A stretch of DNA of 35,039 nt from Xanthobacteraceae bacterium (GTDB lineage: Bacteria; Pseudomonadota; Alphaproteobacteria; Rhizobiales; Xanthobacteraceae). A model generated the notes under the pieces. That model was given only the letters and a program-made list of their open reading frames with translations. It made no database searches and was not told the DNA's origin. The position numbers and the translations under genes were made by a program. Below, piece by piece: positions 10,000-17,718 of this stretch. Each line of letters starts with the position of its first letter. Position 1 is the stretch's first letter. The stretch lies in contig JALHRD010000042.1 of NCBI GenBank assembly GCA_022841625.1, positions 1-35,039 of the forward strand, read 5' to 3'.

Positions 10000-10307
10000 G
10001 ACGTGCATCTCCCAGCAACGACGGACGGCAATACAGTGCCCGCCCCTTAAAGATTCATTAGGAGTAATAATCCCTTAGCGGAATACCGGAAGCAAGGACG
10101 GACCGGCCTATGCGGTCAATAATTTTGCACGGTGGTTAAGTTGCCACGCCTTGATGCAACCAATTGATATAGCATAATTTTTATGCCTAATCGGCACGCC
10201 ACTGGGAGCCTGATTTGGCAAAACATCCCCAACATCGTGCCGACGGAGAGCCTTGTATGCCGCAACCGATCCGGATACCATTAACCAAGTGATGGGGAGC
10301 AGGGCTC
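10000..10307. other. Divergent intergenic region with an A/T-rich palindrome
   Basis: This 308-bp gap separates the adhesin gene (minus) from the small secreted-protein gene (plus) and should hold both promoters. Around 10150-10192 the composition becomes strongly A/T-rich compared with the surroundings, and GCATAA-TTT-TTATGC forms a perfect 6-bp inverted repeat at 10172-10186. A second A/T-rich patch lies at 10048-10072. These are plausible regulator-binding or promoter sites, but I cannot assign sigma-70 boxes with confidence. Confidence 0.45.
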
Positions 10308-10652
10308 ATGACGCAATTTCGCAACTTCTTGGCGGCGGGCGGGATAGCGGCATTGTCCTTGATTGGACTGGCGCCACAGGCCGTTGCCGGCGGTACCTGC
10401 GCCGGCCTGACGCTGGCTTGCGAAAATGGCCGTTCCTATCCGCTTTGTCCGATCGCGGTCAGCATTGAAGGCGAAATCGTAACCGGTCGCCTGGGCCTCG
10501 GGGCCGGACGCGGCGCGCATGTCCGGTTGGTGCCTATGGGTGTCGGCTACCGCTATATCGGCCGCAACGTCTGGGTCGATGGGGTTCGCAACGACGCCAT
10601 GCTCCATATGGGCAAGAACCGCGCGGTGGCATGCACCGTCGAGCGCGAGTGA
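10308..10652 (+). CDS. Small secreted protein of unknown function
   Basis: 114 residues. The ATG is preceded by GGGGAG 9 nt upstream. Residues 1-27 form a clear Sec signal peptide (hydrophobic core FLAAGGIAALSLIGLA, likely cleavage after AVA). The mature part is about 87 residues with three cysteines, two of them within about ten residues of the mature N-terminus (CAGLTLAC) and one near the C-terminus, so a disulfide is possible. The segment after the signal is rich in Gly and Val with several aromatic residues and looks like a small beta-rich periplasmic protein. The stop codon overlaps the most likely start of the downstream MFS gene, suggesting translational coupling. I do not recognise a family. 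Confidence 0.72.
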   Translation: MTQFRNFLAAGGIAALSLIGLAPQAVAGGTCAGLTLACENGRSYPLCPIAVSIEGEIVTGRLGLGAGRGAHVRLVPMGVGYRYIGRNVWVDGVRNDAMLHMGKNRAVACTVERE

Positions 10653-11905
10653 AGCGCGACAGCCTGCATTTCTTGCTGCTGAACATCGGTCATTTCCTCG
10701 ACCATCTTTTCACATTGATCTTCGCGACCGTCGCTGCGCTGGCTTTGGTGCGCGAATGGGGCGTGCGCTACAGCGATTTGCTGGTCTATGCCACGCCCGG
10801 ATTTTTTGCCTTTGGTCTGTTTGCCTATCCGGCCGGTTGGCTCGCCGACAAATGGAGCCGCGAAGGCATGATGGGCCTGTTCTTCGTCGGCATCGGCCTG
10901 TCGTCAATCGCAACCGCCTTCGCGCAAACGCCGATGCAGATCGGCGTCGGCTTGTTTGTCATTGGCGTGTTTGCCGCGATCTATCATCCAGTCGGCCTGG
11001 CGATGGTGACGCAGAAGTGGAAGAACACCGGCATGCGGATCGCGGTGAACGGCGTGTGGGGCAATCTCGGCGTCGCCAGCGCCGCCCTGATCACCGGCTA
11101 CCTGATCGACAATGGCGGCTGGCGTTTGGCCTTCGTCGTGCCGGGCGTGGTGTCGATTGCCGTCGGGCTCGCCTATATCGCCGCACGCTGGCCGGAATTC
11201 GTGGCGGAGAAATCCGCGCCAAACCGCAGTGTGCAGACCATTACCGCCTCCTATTCCGCACATTATCGCGCGATGCTGCTGCGCGTGTCGGTAATCGTCT
11301 TCATCACGGCCGCGATCTCAAGCATTGTTTTTCAGGCGACCACTTTCGCCTTGCCGAAGATTCTCGACGAACGGGTGCAGGGCATCGCCAAGACTTTGGT
11401 CGGCTTAGCCGAAGGCGTCGGCCTGGGCGGTCGCACCGACATTGCGACCGTGATCGGGACCTTCGCTTTCCTCGTGTTTGCGATCGCCTCCATGGCGCAA
11501 TTGATCGTCGGCAAGCTGCTCGATTTGTACGGCGCGCGGCCGGTGTTCATGGGCGCAGCCGCAATCCAGGTGGTGTTCTTCTTGCTCATGCCAGGCCTGG
11601 CCGACGGGCTCGCGCTCGCGGTCGCCATCGGCTTCATGCTGGGGGCCTTTGGACAAATCCCGATCACCGATTACTTGATCGGAAAACTCGCCGCCGGTGC
11701 GTTTCGCGCGCGCGTCTATGGCGTGCGCTATGTGGTGAGCTTTACCGCGCTTGCCGCCGCGCTGCCGCTGATCGCCTTCGTGTATGAGCGCTGGGGCTTC
11801 GATACGCTGTTTGTCGTCCTGGCCGCGACCGCCTTGGCTATTTTCATCGCCGTAGCTTGCCTGCCGCGCACAATCCCGACGCCGGAGACTTCGCCGAGCG
11901 CGTGA
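10631..11905 (+). CDS. Major facilitator superfamily transporter (fosmidomycin-resistance-like)
   Basis: 424 residues with about twelve hydrophobic segments, the normal size for MFS. The first helix contains NIGHFLDHLFTLIF, and the loop between helices 2 and 3 carries PAGWLADKWSREGMM, matching the conserved G-x-L-a-D-r motif of the family. HP followed by GLAMV in helix 4-5 resembles Fsr-type proteins. A long cytoplasmic loop lies near residues 185-210. The start is uncertain: ATG 10631 has no good ribosome-binding site, while GTG 10649 forms a GTGA overlap with the upstream stop codon and would begin VKRDSLHF. The gene probably shares a transcript with the secreted-protein gene. Substrate is unknown; export of a small molecule is the generic inference. 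Confidence 0.88.
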   Translation: MHRRARVKRDSLHFLLLNIGHFLDHLFTLIFATVAALALVREWGVRYSDLLVYATPGFFAFGLFAYPAGWLADKWSREGMMGLFFVGIGLSSIATAFAQTPMQIGVGLFVIGVFAAIYHPVGLAMVTQKWKNTGMRIAVNGVWGNLGVASAALITGYLIDNGGWRLAFVVPGVVSIAVGLAYIAARWPEFVAEKSAPNRSVQTITASYSAHYRAMLLRVSVIVFITAAISSIVFQATTFALPKILDERVQGIAKTLVGLAEGVGLGGRTDIATVIGTFAFLVFAIASMAQLIVGKLLDLYGARPVFMGAAAIQVVFFLLMPGLADGLALAVAIGFMLGAFGQIPITDYLIGKLAAGAFRARVYGVRYVVSFTALAAALPLIAFVYERWGFDTLFVVLAATALAIFIAVACLPRTIPTPETSPSA

Positions 11906-11934
11906 GGCCTGGCCACAACCGCGTGGCTTTCGCC

Positions 11935-12030
11935 GGTTCGCCTGGGTCGCTGCACCTGGGTCTCCGCACCTCCATCTGGGTCACTGAACCTCGGCCAATG
12001 CACCCGGGTCGTTGCGCCTGGCGCTCGGTG
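11935..12030. repeat. Degenerate short tandem repeats built on CCTGGGTC
   Basis: Between the MFS gene and the Sco remnant the words CGCCTGGGTCGCTG, CACCTGGGTCTCCG, CATCTGGGTCACTG and CACCCGGGTCGTTG follow each other, with short ACCTC inserts between some copies. The unit is roughly 14-20 bp and degenerate. No convincing gene overlaps it. Confidence 0.6.
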
Positions 12031-12055
12031 GCGCGCCGATTTCCGACCGCAACTG

Positions 12056-12850
12056 TCAATGGTGATGATGCCGGCGCGGTGCGCCTTTGGCGGCGCTCGC
12101 CGGATTATTGTGCCGATACATCTGCAATTCCACATAGGACAGAAGATCGTCGGCATCGGCTTCCGACAGACCGGTATTGGGCATGCGCACGGTCGGAAAG
12201 CGCGCCACCAACGCCATTGCGGCGGGATCCTTGCTGGCCCGCATCTGTTCCGGATCCCGCATGAAGGCGGATAGCCAAGCACGGCTGCGGCGGGATGTGA
12301 CGCCGTTAAGATCCGGACCGACGCGATCGCCCTGCCCGATGGTGTGACACGCAGCGCACATCCGAACGTACAGGGCCTGGCCCGGCGGCCCATCGAGTGT
12401 CAGCGAGGCCATTGCCGCATTGTCTTTCGACGGCACCCGCACCTGTGCGCGCCATTTCGGGTCCATGGCGCGGATCGACTCGATCACCCCGTCAAGATCG
12501 CCGAACACATTGGCGCGCTGCCGGTCACCGGTCGCTCCATTGCCGAGCAGTATCTCGTTGCGATGATCCGACAGACTGCGCATGCGCTCGCCGAATTTGC
12601 CGTTGATCACCCGGATATCGGCGAGCTTGCCGGTCAGAAACTGCCAGCCCGGTCCGGCATGAAACACCTTGGCATATTGTTTGAGCTTTTCCGGCGTGTC
12701 GTTAACCGGATCGACCGTGATCGAGTAGAAGAAGATGTCGCGCCCGACCGCGCCGCCGAGCCGGTTTTCGATCTGCGCCAGGCGCGCGGTGGTGATCGGG
12801 CAGATGTCGCGGCAAGCGGTAAAGATAAAGCTGACGACGACCTTATCTGC
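12056..12850 (-). pseudogene. Sco1/SenC-cytochrome c fusion protein, 5' end missing
   Basis: From about 12850 leftward the minus frame encodes DKVVVSFIFTACRDICPITT, the copper-binding CxxxC core of Sco1/SenC proteins. It continues with ITVDPVNDTPEKL and the third ligand histidine in LSDHRNEIL, then a class I cytochrome c domain with heme motif CAACH and methionine ligand segment VRMPNTGLS. The protein ends in a His-rich tail. Such fusions act in periplasmic copper delivery and redox steps for cytochrome oxidases. The part expected before the CxxxC strand (membrane anchor and the PDFxLxDxxG region, about 60-90 residues) is absent. The frame stays open upstream to 13285, but that stretch only shadows the plus-strand gene at 12963. 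The join at about 12840-12856 abuts a gspM remnant. I infer a pseudogene or chimeric ORF. Confidence 0.75.
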
Positions 12851-12948
12851 TGGTCGAAAGCGCGGACTTCGCACCGCTCGGCCGCACCGGTTCGGCCGCC
12901 GGCGGACCAGCGCTGGTCGAGGTCCGGCTGGATGTGTTCGCCGCCTAG
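12838..12948 (+). pseudogene. 3' fragment of a type II secretion gspM-like gene
   Basis: The plus frame ending at the TAG at 12946-12948 reads RRPYLLVESADFAPLG, then a Gly/Ala-rich turn, then ALVEVRLDVFAA. The pattern PYLxVESxxF...L-x-V-x-L-D-V-F-x-A is typical of the last strands of GspM-family (type II secretion inner-membrane) proteins. Upstream an in-frame TGA occurs at 12832, where the DNA already codes for the Sco protein on the other strand, so only about 35 codons remain. The next gene, 14 bp downstream, is a GspN/GspC-like protein, which supports a broken T2SS operon. Confidence 0.6.
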
Positions 12949-12962
12949 CTGGGGCGTCAGCC

Positions 12963-13460
12963 ATGAAGAACCCCGTGCGGAATGTTGTCGTGCTCCTGCT
13001 TGGCACGGGTGCGGCAATTCTCGGCGCCGTGAACTGGTGGGTCGTGGGATTGGAACCTGGGTCTTCGATCGCCACCACCGGCGCCGATAACAAGGCTGCT
13101 GCGCCGGGTTCAATTGCGCCGCCGCCCGAAACCGCGCCGTTGTCCGACTTTGCGGAAATTGTGCGGCGGCCGCTGTTCAGCGTCGACCGCCGCGCATTTT
13201 TCCCACCCAGCGCAACTTCGGTCCTCGCGCAGTCGGGCGACAAGCCGCGCGACGTCCGACTGACCGGCGTGGCGATCGCCGCCACGCGACGGCAGGCACT
13301 GCTACAGGTGTCCGGTCAGCCGCAGGCGCACTGGATTGAAGAAGGCGGCAGCATTGACGGCTGGCTCTTGCAAAGCGTGCAAAACGACGCAGTGATCCTC
13401 ATCTCTGGCCGACAACAATACGAATTGCGCCTCTATCCGGGTCTCTCTTCTGGAAGATAG
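12963..13460 (+). CDS. GspN/GspC-like type II secretion protein (orphan)
   Basis: 165 residues, complete. A short cytoplasmic N-terminus leads into one membrane helix (VVVLLLGTGAAILGAVNWW), then a Pro/Ala linker, then an RRPLFSVDRR segment of the kind found just before the periplasmic HR domain of GspC/PulC-type proteins. A beta-rich domain follows (LTGVAIAATRRQALLQ, WIEEGGSIDGWLL, AVILISGRQQYELRL). In T2SS the HR domain contacts the secretin GspD. The only T2SS neighbour is the gspM fragment just upstream; gspD would normally follow but is replaced by a transposase fragment and a tRNA. The gene is probably a non-functional leftover despite being intact. Confidence 0.72.
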   Translation: MKNPVRNVVVLLLGTGAAILGAVNWWVVGLEPGSSIATTGADNKAAAPGSIAPPPETAPLSDFAEIVRRPLFSVDRRAFFPPSATSVLAQSGDKPRDVRLTGVAIAATRRQALLQVSGQPQAHWIEEGGSIDGWLLQSVQNDAVILISGRQQYELRLYPGLSSGR

Positions 13461-13462
13461 CG

Positions 13463-13650
13463 GCTAACGAGGTTCTCGCGCTCGATTTTGACCGCGGATT
13501 GACGCCGCAATTTCGTGGCTCCGTGGCGACCTCCGATGCCGGGCTTATGGCGTTTCGCGCACGCGATGACGCACTCAGAATGACGGAGATGGCGGGCGAG
13601 ACGCTGTCCGATGCGCGCACCGGCAAGGTTCACCGCACCGACAGAATGCG
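13463..13650 (+). pseudogene. N-terminal fragment of an IS1380-family transposase
   Basis: Immediately after the GspN-like stop codon an open frame reads AANEVLALDFDRGLTPQFRG, then SVATSDAGLMAFRARDDALR and MTEMAGETLSDARTGK. This matches the start of IS1380-type transposases (TSDAGLLxxRELDDxLGLT, then LxDxRTGK). The frame breaks off next to the 3' end of the tRNA gene after about 60 codons, so the DDE catalytic core is missing. It is a relic, and it sits exactly at the edge of the scar region between the T2SS leftovers and the tRNA. Recognition is by motif pattern only. Confidence 0.6.
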
Positions 13651-13726
13651 TGGTGGGCCCGGGAGGACTCGAACCTCCAACCAGACCGTTATGAGCGGCC
13701 GGCTCTAACCATTGAGCTACGGGCCC
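13651..13726 (-). tRNA. tRNA-Ile(CAU)
   Basis: The 76-nt minus-strand sequence starts GGGCCCGTAGCTCAATGG, has the anticodon arm with CTCATAA (anticodon CAT), the T-arm GGTTCGAGTCC, a perfect 7-bp acceptor stem GGGCCCG/CGGGCCC and an encoded CCA end. The layout closely parallels E. coli ileX (D-loop GGTTAGAGC, anticodon loop CTCATAA), so this is most likely the tRNA-Ile whose C34 is modified to lysidine to read AUA. It is not likely an elongator Met. It is flanked on its 3' side by transposase and T2SS fragments, consistent with tRNA genes as integration hotspots. Confidence 0.93.
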
Positions 13727-13989
13727 TGACACCGCGCGGCTTGGCGTATGGCGGGGCACTCACTCCATACAATGCTGGGCACGGCCCGACAATGCGATCC
13801 ACCATCCCCCGATGCCGGCCTACCGGCCCGGGACTCGCCCCGCGTGCATGGGACTCGCTATGCGTGTGAAGCTTTTGTTAGCGACTCAGTTATTCATTGG
13901 CGTGAGTCGCGGCTCATTGCTCGGGCCCGACGCCGAAACGAAACCACACCCATTGCACCCGTCAAAAGCCACGCGCAGGGGCGACTCCC

Positions 13990-14739
13990 ATGATTCCCGA
14001 TCTCCGATTCATCATCGGCGCCGTGACAGCGGCCCTGCTGCTGGGGCTTACACTTTTCGGATTTGCGGCGACTGTTCACATTGCGCAGCAAAGTAAGGTT
14101 GGCCCGCTCGAAGCGTCGCGCCTGCTCGCCTACACCTCCGACGACTGGCATCGTATCGATTCCTTGACGGTCGCACGGCAGATGAATGCGTTAGCGACCA
14201 GGGCTGAGCCAAGCACCGCGCAACGCCCGGAACCGCCGCTCGAACTCGCCGCGCCGCAACCGCAAATCGTCGCCGCCAATGCGCCGCCGGCAGTCGAAGC
14301 CCAGCCAGCGACCGGAGCTCAACCAGCGATCGAAACCCAGCCAGCGATCGAAGCGCCGCCCGGGCGCAATGCGCCAACGATCGTCGAAGCACCTCCGGCA
14401 ATCGAAAGCCAACCAGTGCGCGCCGCGCAACATGCCAACGAAGCCGATGATGTGGACGAACGCGCCGTCGTCGATCCACCACTACCTGCCAAGCTCGATA
14501 CGCCGGCCGCCACAACGACGCCCACGGTCCTGCATGTGGGCAGTATCCCCGTCACGTCCCAAGATCCCGAGGTCGAGAAATTGGCGACAACGAAACGACA
14601 GCGCAAAGCGAAGCGACGGTCACACCGAACGCTGGCGGCAACGCTTTTGCCCGTTGCATCGACCGGCTATCCACTGAACGCGACATCCGTGGCCAGCCGA
14701 CAGCCCGGCAAGACGTTGTGGCCGGGCGATATCGATTGA
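13990..14739 (+). CDS. Single-pass membrane protein with a Pro/Ala-rich repeat tail
   Basis: 249 residues. An N-terminal membrane helix or uncleaved signal anchor (IIGAVTAALLLGLTLFGFAATVHIA) is followed by a conserved-looking QSKVGPLEASRLLAY segment. The middle part (about 75-140) is a low-complexity repeat of short units such as AIETQPAIEAPP and AVEAQPATGAQP. The C-terminal third has a strongly basic patch (KRQRKAKRRSHR) and ends GKTLWPGDID. GGGG lies about 8 nt before the ATG. I recognise this as a Rhizobiales-type hypothetical protein but cannot assign a function; periplasmic or envelope location is likely. Confidence 0.7.
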   Translation: MIPDLRFIIGAVTAALLLGLTLFGFAATVHIAQQSKVGPLEASRLLAYTSDDWHRIDSLTVARQMNALATRAEPSTAQRPEPPLELAAPQPQIVAANAPPAVEAQPATGAQPAIETQPAIEAPPGRNAPTIVEAPPAIESQPVRAAQHANEADDVDERAVVDPPLPAKLDTPAATTTPTVLHVGSIPVTSQDPEVEKLATTKRQRKAKRRSHRTLAATLLPVASTGYPLNATSVASRQPGKTLWPGDID

Positions 14740-14786
14740 ACGCATGATCGCGCGATAGCGGCGCCGCACCGCGTTGGAAATGCGTT

Positions 14787-14835
14787 AGACTATGATCTTT
14801 TCCGAAAACCGGTTCGCACTTTTCAGAACCATGCT
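14787..14835. repeat. Rhizobiales-type palindromic repeat (half element)
   Basis: ATGATCTTTTCCGAAAACCG followed by GTTCGCACTTTTCAGAACCAT is a diverged copy of the second half of the composite repeats at 20291-20391 and 34502-34600. The two outer ends pair imperfectly (ATGATC...GAACCAT). It ends directly at the stop codon of the amidohydrolase gene, so it may also help end that minus-strand transcript. Confidence 0.75.
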
Positions 14836-15795
14836 CTAAAGCCGCAGCAAGCGCTGAGCATTGCCGCTGAGCAACTTGACCTTGTCTTCCTCACACAGCG
14901 GAATATGCGGAATCCAATCGGTGCCGAGCTTGTTCGGAACGAACGGCCAGTCGATTGCAAACAAAATACGGTCGATACCCATTTCCTGCACGCAGCACAG
15001 CAGCGCCGGGTTGGAAAAATTGCCGCTGGTGGTGACGTAGAAATGGTTGCAGAAAATATCGCGGAAGCTCATCGATTTTCCACCCGGCCGCGCCAGCGCA
15101 TTGTCAACGCGCCAAACCAGGAATGGCAGGGTCTCACCGAGATGCCCGATGATGATCTTGAGCTTGGGGTGTTTGTCGAACACGCCTGACAGCACCATCC
15201 GCAGCGCCTGCGTTGCAGTCTCGACCGTAAAGCCCCAGGCCGCACGGATCACCATTGGAAAATCTTTCACATAGTCCTTGTAATAAGCATCCATCACCGC
15301 GGGATGGGGCACCGAGGGATGAAAATAGATCGGTACATCGAGCCGCTCGGCGCGCTCGAAGATCGGCCAGAACTTTTTGTCATCAAGAAATTCGCCGTTG
15401 GTGAGACCGTGAACCATCGCGCCCTTGAAGTCGCGTTTGGTCACGCAGCGTTCGAGCTCATTTGCAGCAGCCAGCGGATCGATGGTCGGCAGCGCGCAGA
15501 AGGCGGCGAACCGTTTGGGATTGGTGGAGCAGAAATCCGCCAGCCGATCGTTGACCCGCGCCGTAATTTCGGCCGCATCGGTACCGGTCAATTTTTGCGC
15601 CGACGGCGCGCCATGGGACAGAACCTGCACATCGACGCCGGCTTCGTCCATTTCCTTCAGCCGCTGCGCGCCAAGGTCAAACAGCCGCTCGGTGATCGCC
15701 GGACTGCGTTCGACGGTCGCAGCATGCGCTGCGAGCTCCTTATCCCAGTAGTGTTCCTCGATCGCAATGACCGGGCAGTTCGGCTTAAGCGGCAT
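14836..15795 (-). CDS. Amidohydrolase 2-family enzyme (ACMSD/resorcylate decarboxylase-like)
   Basis: 319 residues from the ATG at 15795 (MPLKPN), chosen because GGGGGA lies 5 nt upstream; a longer open frame to 15909 lacks support. Metal-site elements of the family are visible in order: the N-terminal E-x-H (IEEHYWD, residues 13-15), histidine in VPIYFHPS (about 170), histidine in IIIGHLGETLPF (about 225-230) and aspartate in FAIDWPF (about 285). This fold is a TIM barrel with one divalent metal. Relatives decarboxylate or hydrolyse aromatic acids (gamma-resorcylate, 2,3-dihydroxybenzoate, aminocarboxymuconate semialdehyde). A cytosolic catabolic role is inferred; the substrate cannot be named. 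Confidence 0.85.
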   Translation of the reverse strand: MPLKPNCPVIAIEEHYWDKELAAHAATVERSPAITERLFDLGAQRLKEMDEAGVDVQVLSHGAPSAQKLTGTDAAEITARVNDRLADFCSTNPKRFAAFCALPTIDPLAAANELERCVTKRDFKGAMVHGLTNGEFLDDKKFWPIFERAERLDVPIYFHPSVPHPAVMDAYYKDYVKDFPMVIRAAWGFTVETATQALRMVLSGVFDKHPKLKIIIGHLGETLPFLVWRVDNALARPGGKSMSFRDIFCNHFYVTTSGNFSNPALLCCVQEMGIDRILFAIDWPFVPNKLGTDWIPHIPLCEEDKVKLLSGNAQRLLRL

Positions 15796-16009
15796 AAATT
15801 CCCCCAATGAAAATGGCTGTTGCTTCCTAGCAACCACAGCGCTGGCTGTCACGGCCAGTATAGGCGCCGTAACGACCCCATAATTGCGGGCATGCAGCTG
15901 CGCGCACACCGCAACCCTGACTTGCTACAATGTTATTGGCGTCGTGCGGCGATAGGGGTACACATACCCATCGGGGTTCTTGTGACTGAACATTTGAGGG
16001 GTGACAGCA

Positions 16010-16135
16010 ATGGCACACCTAGTCGAGAAAGAGACCCTTCTTCGCGCCAATTCCGCCCTGGTTGGCGGCGGCTTGATCATCTGTGCGCTTGGCGCTGTCA
16101 TCTTCGACATTGGGCGGGCGATCGGCACTTGGTAA
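16010..16135 (+). CDS. 41-residue single-pass membrane protein
   Basis: A very short ORF beginning MAHLVEKETLLRANSALVGG, followed by a hydrophobic stretch (GLIICALGAVIFDIG) and ending RAIGTW. GAGGGG lies about 8 nt before the ATG. The codon use fits the neighbouring genes, and the charge pattern (charged N-terminus, one membrane helix, basic residue after it) fits a small inner-membrane protein. Function unknown; it stands alone between the amidohydrolase and the DUF3551 gene. Confidence 0.6.
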   Translation: MAHLVEKETLLRANSALVGGGLIICALGAVIFDIGRAIGTW

Positions 16136-16236
16136 GGCCGATTGCCGACCGCAAGTAGGGAAGCGGTTGCCGGCTTTCAATGCGGCCCGTTCTTAAAGCG
16201 CGCCGTTCCGAAGGCCCCACATGAGGCGCAGCACGG

Positions 16237-16497
16237 TCAGTTGCGCTGTTGCCTTTGCTTGGACTTGGACCTGGTCGGCCGATAATTCGGATTTGGCACA
16301 CACCAGCCGCCAGCACCGCTTGCAGTGGCGAGGCATTGTCGTTCATTGTGATAGCTACAATCCCAGTTTCCGCGACCCATCACGCCATCCCGGATGCACC
16401 AGGGATTCCGCGAGCTTGAGAACTGCGCGTGGCTTCGCTGAATGTCCATGGCAAGGATTGCCAGCAACCCAAATATAACGGCCAAAATTGTGCGCAT
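16237..16497 (-). CDS. DUF3551-type small secreted cysteine-rich protein
   Basis: 86 residues from the ATG at 16497, preceded by GAGGAG 6 nt upstream; another ATG at 16503 touches the same GAGGAG and is less likely. A Sec signal peptide (MRTILAVIFGLLAILAM) ends near the SHA-Q cleavage site. The mature chain has the DUF3551 pattern WCIRDG...WDCSYHNERQCLATASG...WCVPNP with four cysteines, followed by a basic tail (RSKSKQRQQ). This family is common in Bradyrhizobium relatives and is of unknown function. Two disulfides in the periplasm are likely. Confidence 0.85.
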   Translation of the reverse strand: MRTILAVIFGLLAILAMDIQRSHAQFSSSRNPWCIRDGVMGRGNWDCSYHNERQCLATASGAGGWCVPNPNYRPTRSKSKQRQQRN

Positions 16498-16656
16498 CAG
16501 CATCTCCTCAAAGGATTATTGCACATTCGATATAGGATTAAGCGTGCGCAATTACATCCCCGCCTCTTCCCCGCCACATGGGCCGAACCGCATCGATTAG
16601 ACTATCGCAGCGGAAACGCTAACATTCCGTCGGCGCGATGCATCCTTGCCCGGGCC

Positions 16657-17709
16657 CTAAATATGCGCCTTGCCGCTCGCAAACCATTCGGTCGGAATCG
16701 TACGATTGGTGCCTTCGGCCATCAGCTTCCGGTGCAGGATCGCACCGCAGGCGGCGAACTGCATCGCGAGCCCGGTATTGTTTTTGTAAAAGACAATGCC
16801 GTCTGGATCGCGTTTGAGACGCGCCTTGCCGGCAACGATATCGCCGAGTTCATGCACATTTTCGCGCGCGACCAGCCCTTTGGCAATCGGCTCCGACAGT
16901 TCAACCTGGCGATTGGCCGCAACGCTATCCCAATCGTTGATGATGATCTCACTGGCGCGCGCGAAGGTGGCCTCATCGACCTCGTGGCGCGCATTGATGA
17001 CATCGGAATTGGCGATGGTGACGACCATCTGTCCGGGCTCGAGCCATTCGCCACTGAGCACCGGCACCTTTGAATTGGTGGCGCAGGCGACGACATGGGT
17101 GCCACGCACCACCGCCCGCGGGTCGTCGACCGCGATGGTCTTGAATGTCTCACCCGCCATTTGCTTGACGAAGGCGGCGCGGTGCGCAGGGTTTGGGCTG
17201 TAAACCCTCACCTGCTTGATCGGCCGCACGGCGCAGATCGCGCGACAATTCGGCACGGCCTGCATGCCGGTGCCAAACACGCCCAGCACCTCGGCGTCCT
17301 CACGCGCCGCAAGCGATACCGCAAGTGCCGAGGTGGCGCCGACGCGCAACCCCGAAAGGTAAGTCTCATGCATGAATGCAAGCGGCTCACCGGTGCGCAA
17401 ATCATAGAGGATGATGACGGTATAGTTGACATCGTTGGCAATGGTTACCTTGCGGCCATCCGGCGACTGATTTGGGGTAAATGCCGAACCCGCGCGCACG
17501 CAGGCAACTCCAGCGCTCTCAACCGAACCGGCATGGATATTGGCGGTGTAGCGGCGCGTCGGATCGGGTGTCGATGCGCTATAGCGCAGGCGCGGCGGAT
17601 TGACCGCCCGCCCCTCCGACAAGTCGCGGAACGCAAGCCGCATTGCCTCGATCGCTTCCGGGATCGACAGCAGGCGCTCAGCATCCGCGTCAGTGATGAT
17701 GATGGACAT
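16657..17709 (-). CDS. Ornithine cyclodeaminase/mu-crystallin family protein
   Basis: 350 residues, full length for the family. It has the N-terminal AFRDLSEGRAVNPPR substrate-binding part, the central Rossmann motif GVFGTGMQA (about residues 142-150) that binds NAD(P), and later the conserved TIANSDVINARHEVD-like and GDIVAGK segments. Members include ornithine cyclodeaminase, alanine dehydrogenases of the archaeal type and ketimine reductases, so the exact reaction is open. It starts 9 nt after the stop codon of the LLM oxidoreductase gene and lacks a strong ribosome-binding site of its own, which points to one operon and coupled translation. Confidence 0.88.
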   Translation of the reverse strand: MSIIITDADAERLLSIPEAIEAMRLAFRDLSEGRAVNPPRLRYSASTPDPTRRYTANIHAGSVESAGVACVRAGSAFTPNQSPDGRKVTIANDVNYTVIILYDLRTGEPLAFMHETYLSGLRVGATSALAVSLAAREDAEVLGVFGTGMQAVPNCRAICAVRPIKQVRVYSPNPAHRAAFVKQMAGETFKTIAVDDPRAVVRGTHVVACATNSKVPVLSGEWLEPGQMVVTIANSDVINARHEVDEATFARASEIIINDWDSVAANRQVELSEPIAKGLVARENVHELGDIVAGKARLKRDPDGIVFYKNNTGLAMQFAACGAILHRKLMAEGTNRTIPTEWFASGKAHI

Positions 17710-17718
17710 TGCCGACGC

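Noticed and set aside
8224-10050. 608-codon open frame on the plus strand across the adhesin gene (and similar ones at 3202-4767 and 6397-7764)
   Set aside because: These lie antisense to a gene with clear domain signatures, mirror its repeats, and have Arg/Val-rich compositions typical of GC-rich shadow frames.
12856-13285. N-terminal extension of the Sco-cytochrome c frame up to 13285
   Set aside because: The extension has no signal peptide or Sco-like sequence and runs antisense to the well-supported GspN/GspC-like gene, so it is a shadow of that gene.
13860-14096. Short open frame beginning MRVKLLLATQLFIG between the tRNA and the repeat-tail protein
   Set aside because: The start looks like a signal peptide, but the rest overlaps the start of the gene at 13990 in another frame and has no further support.
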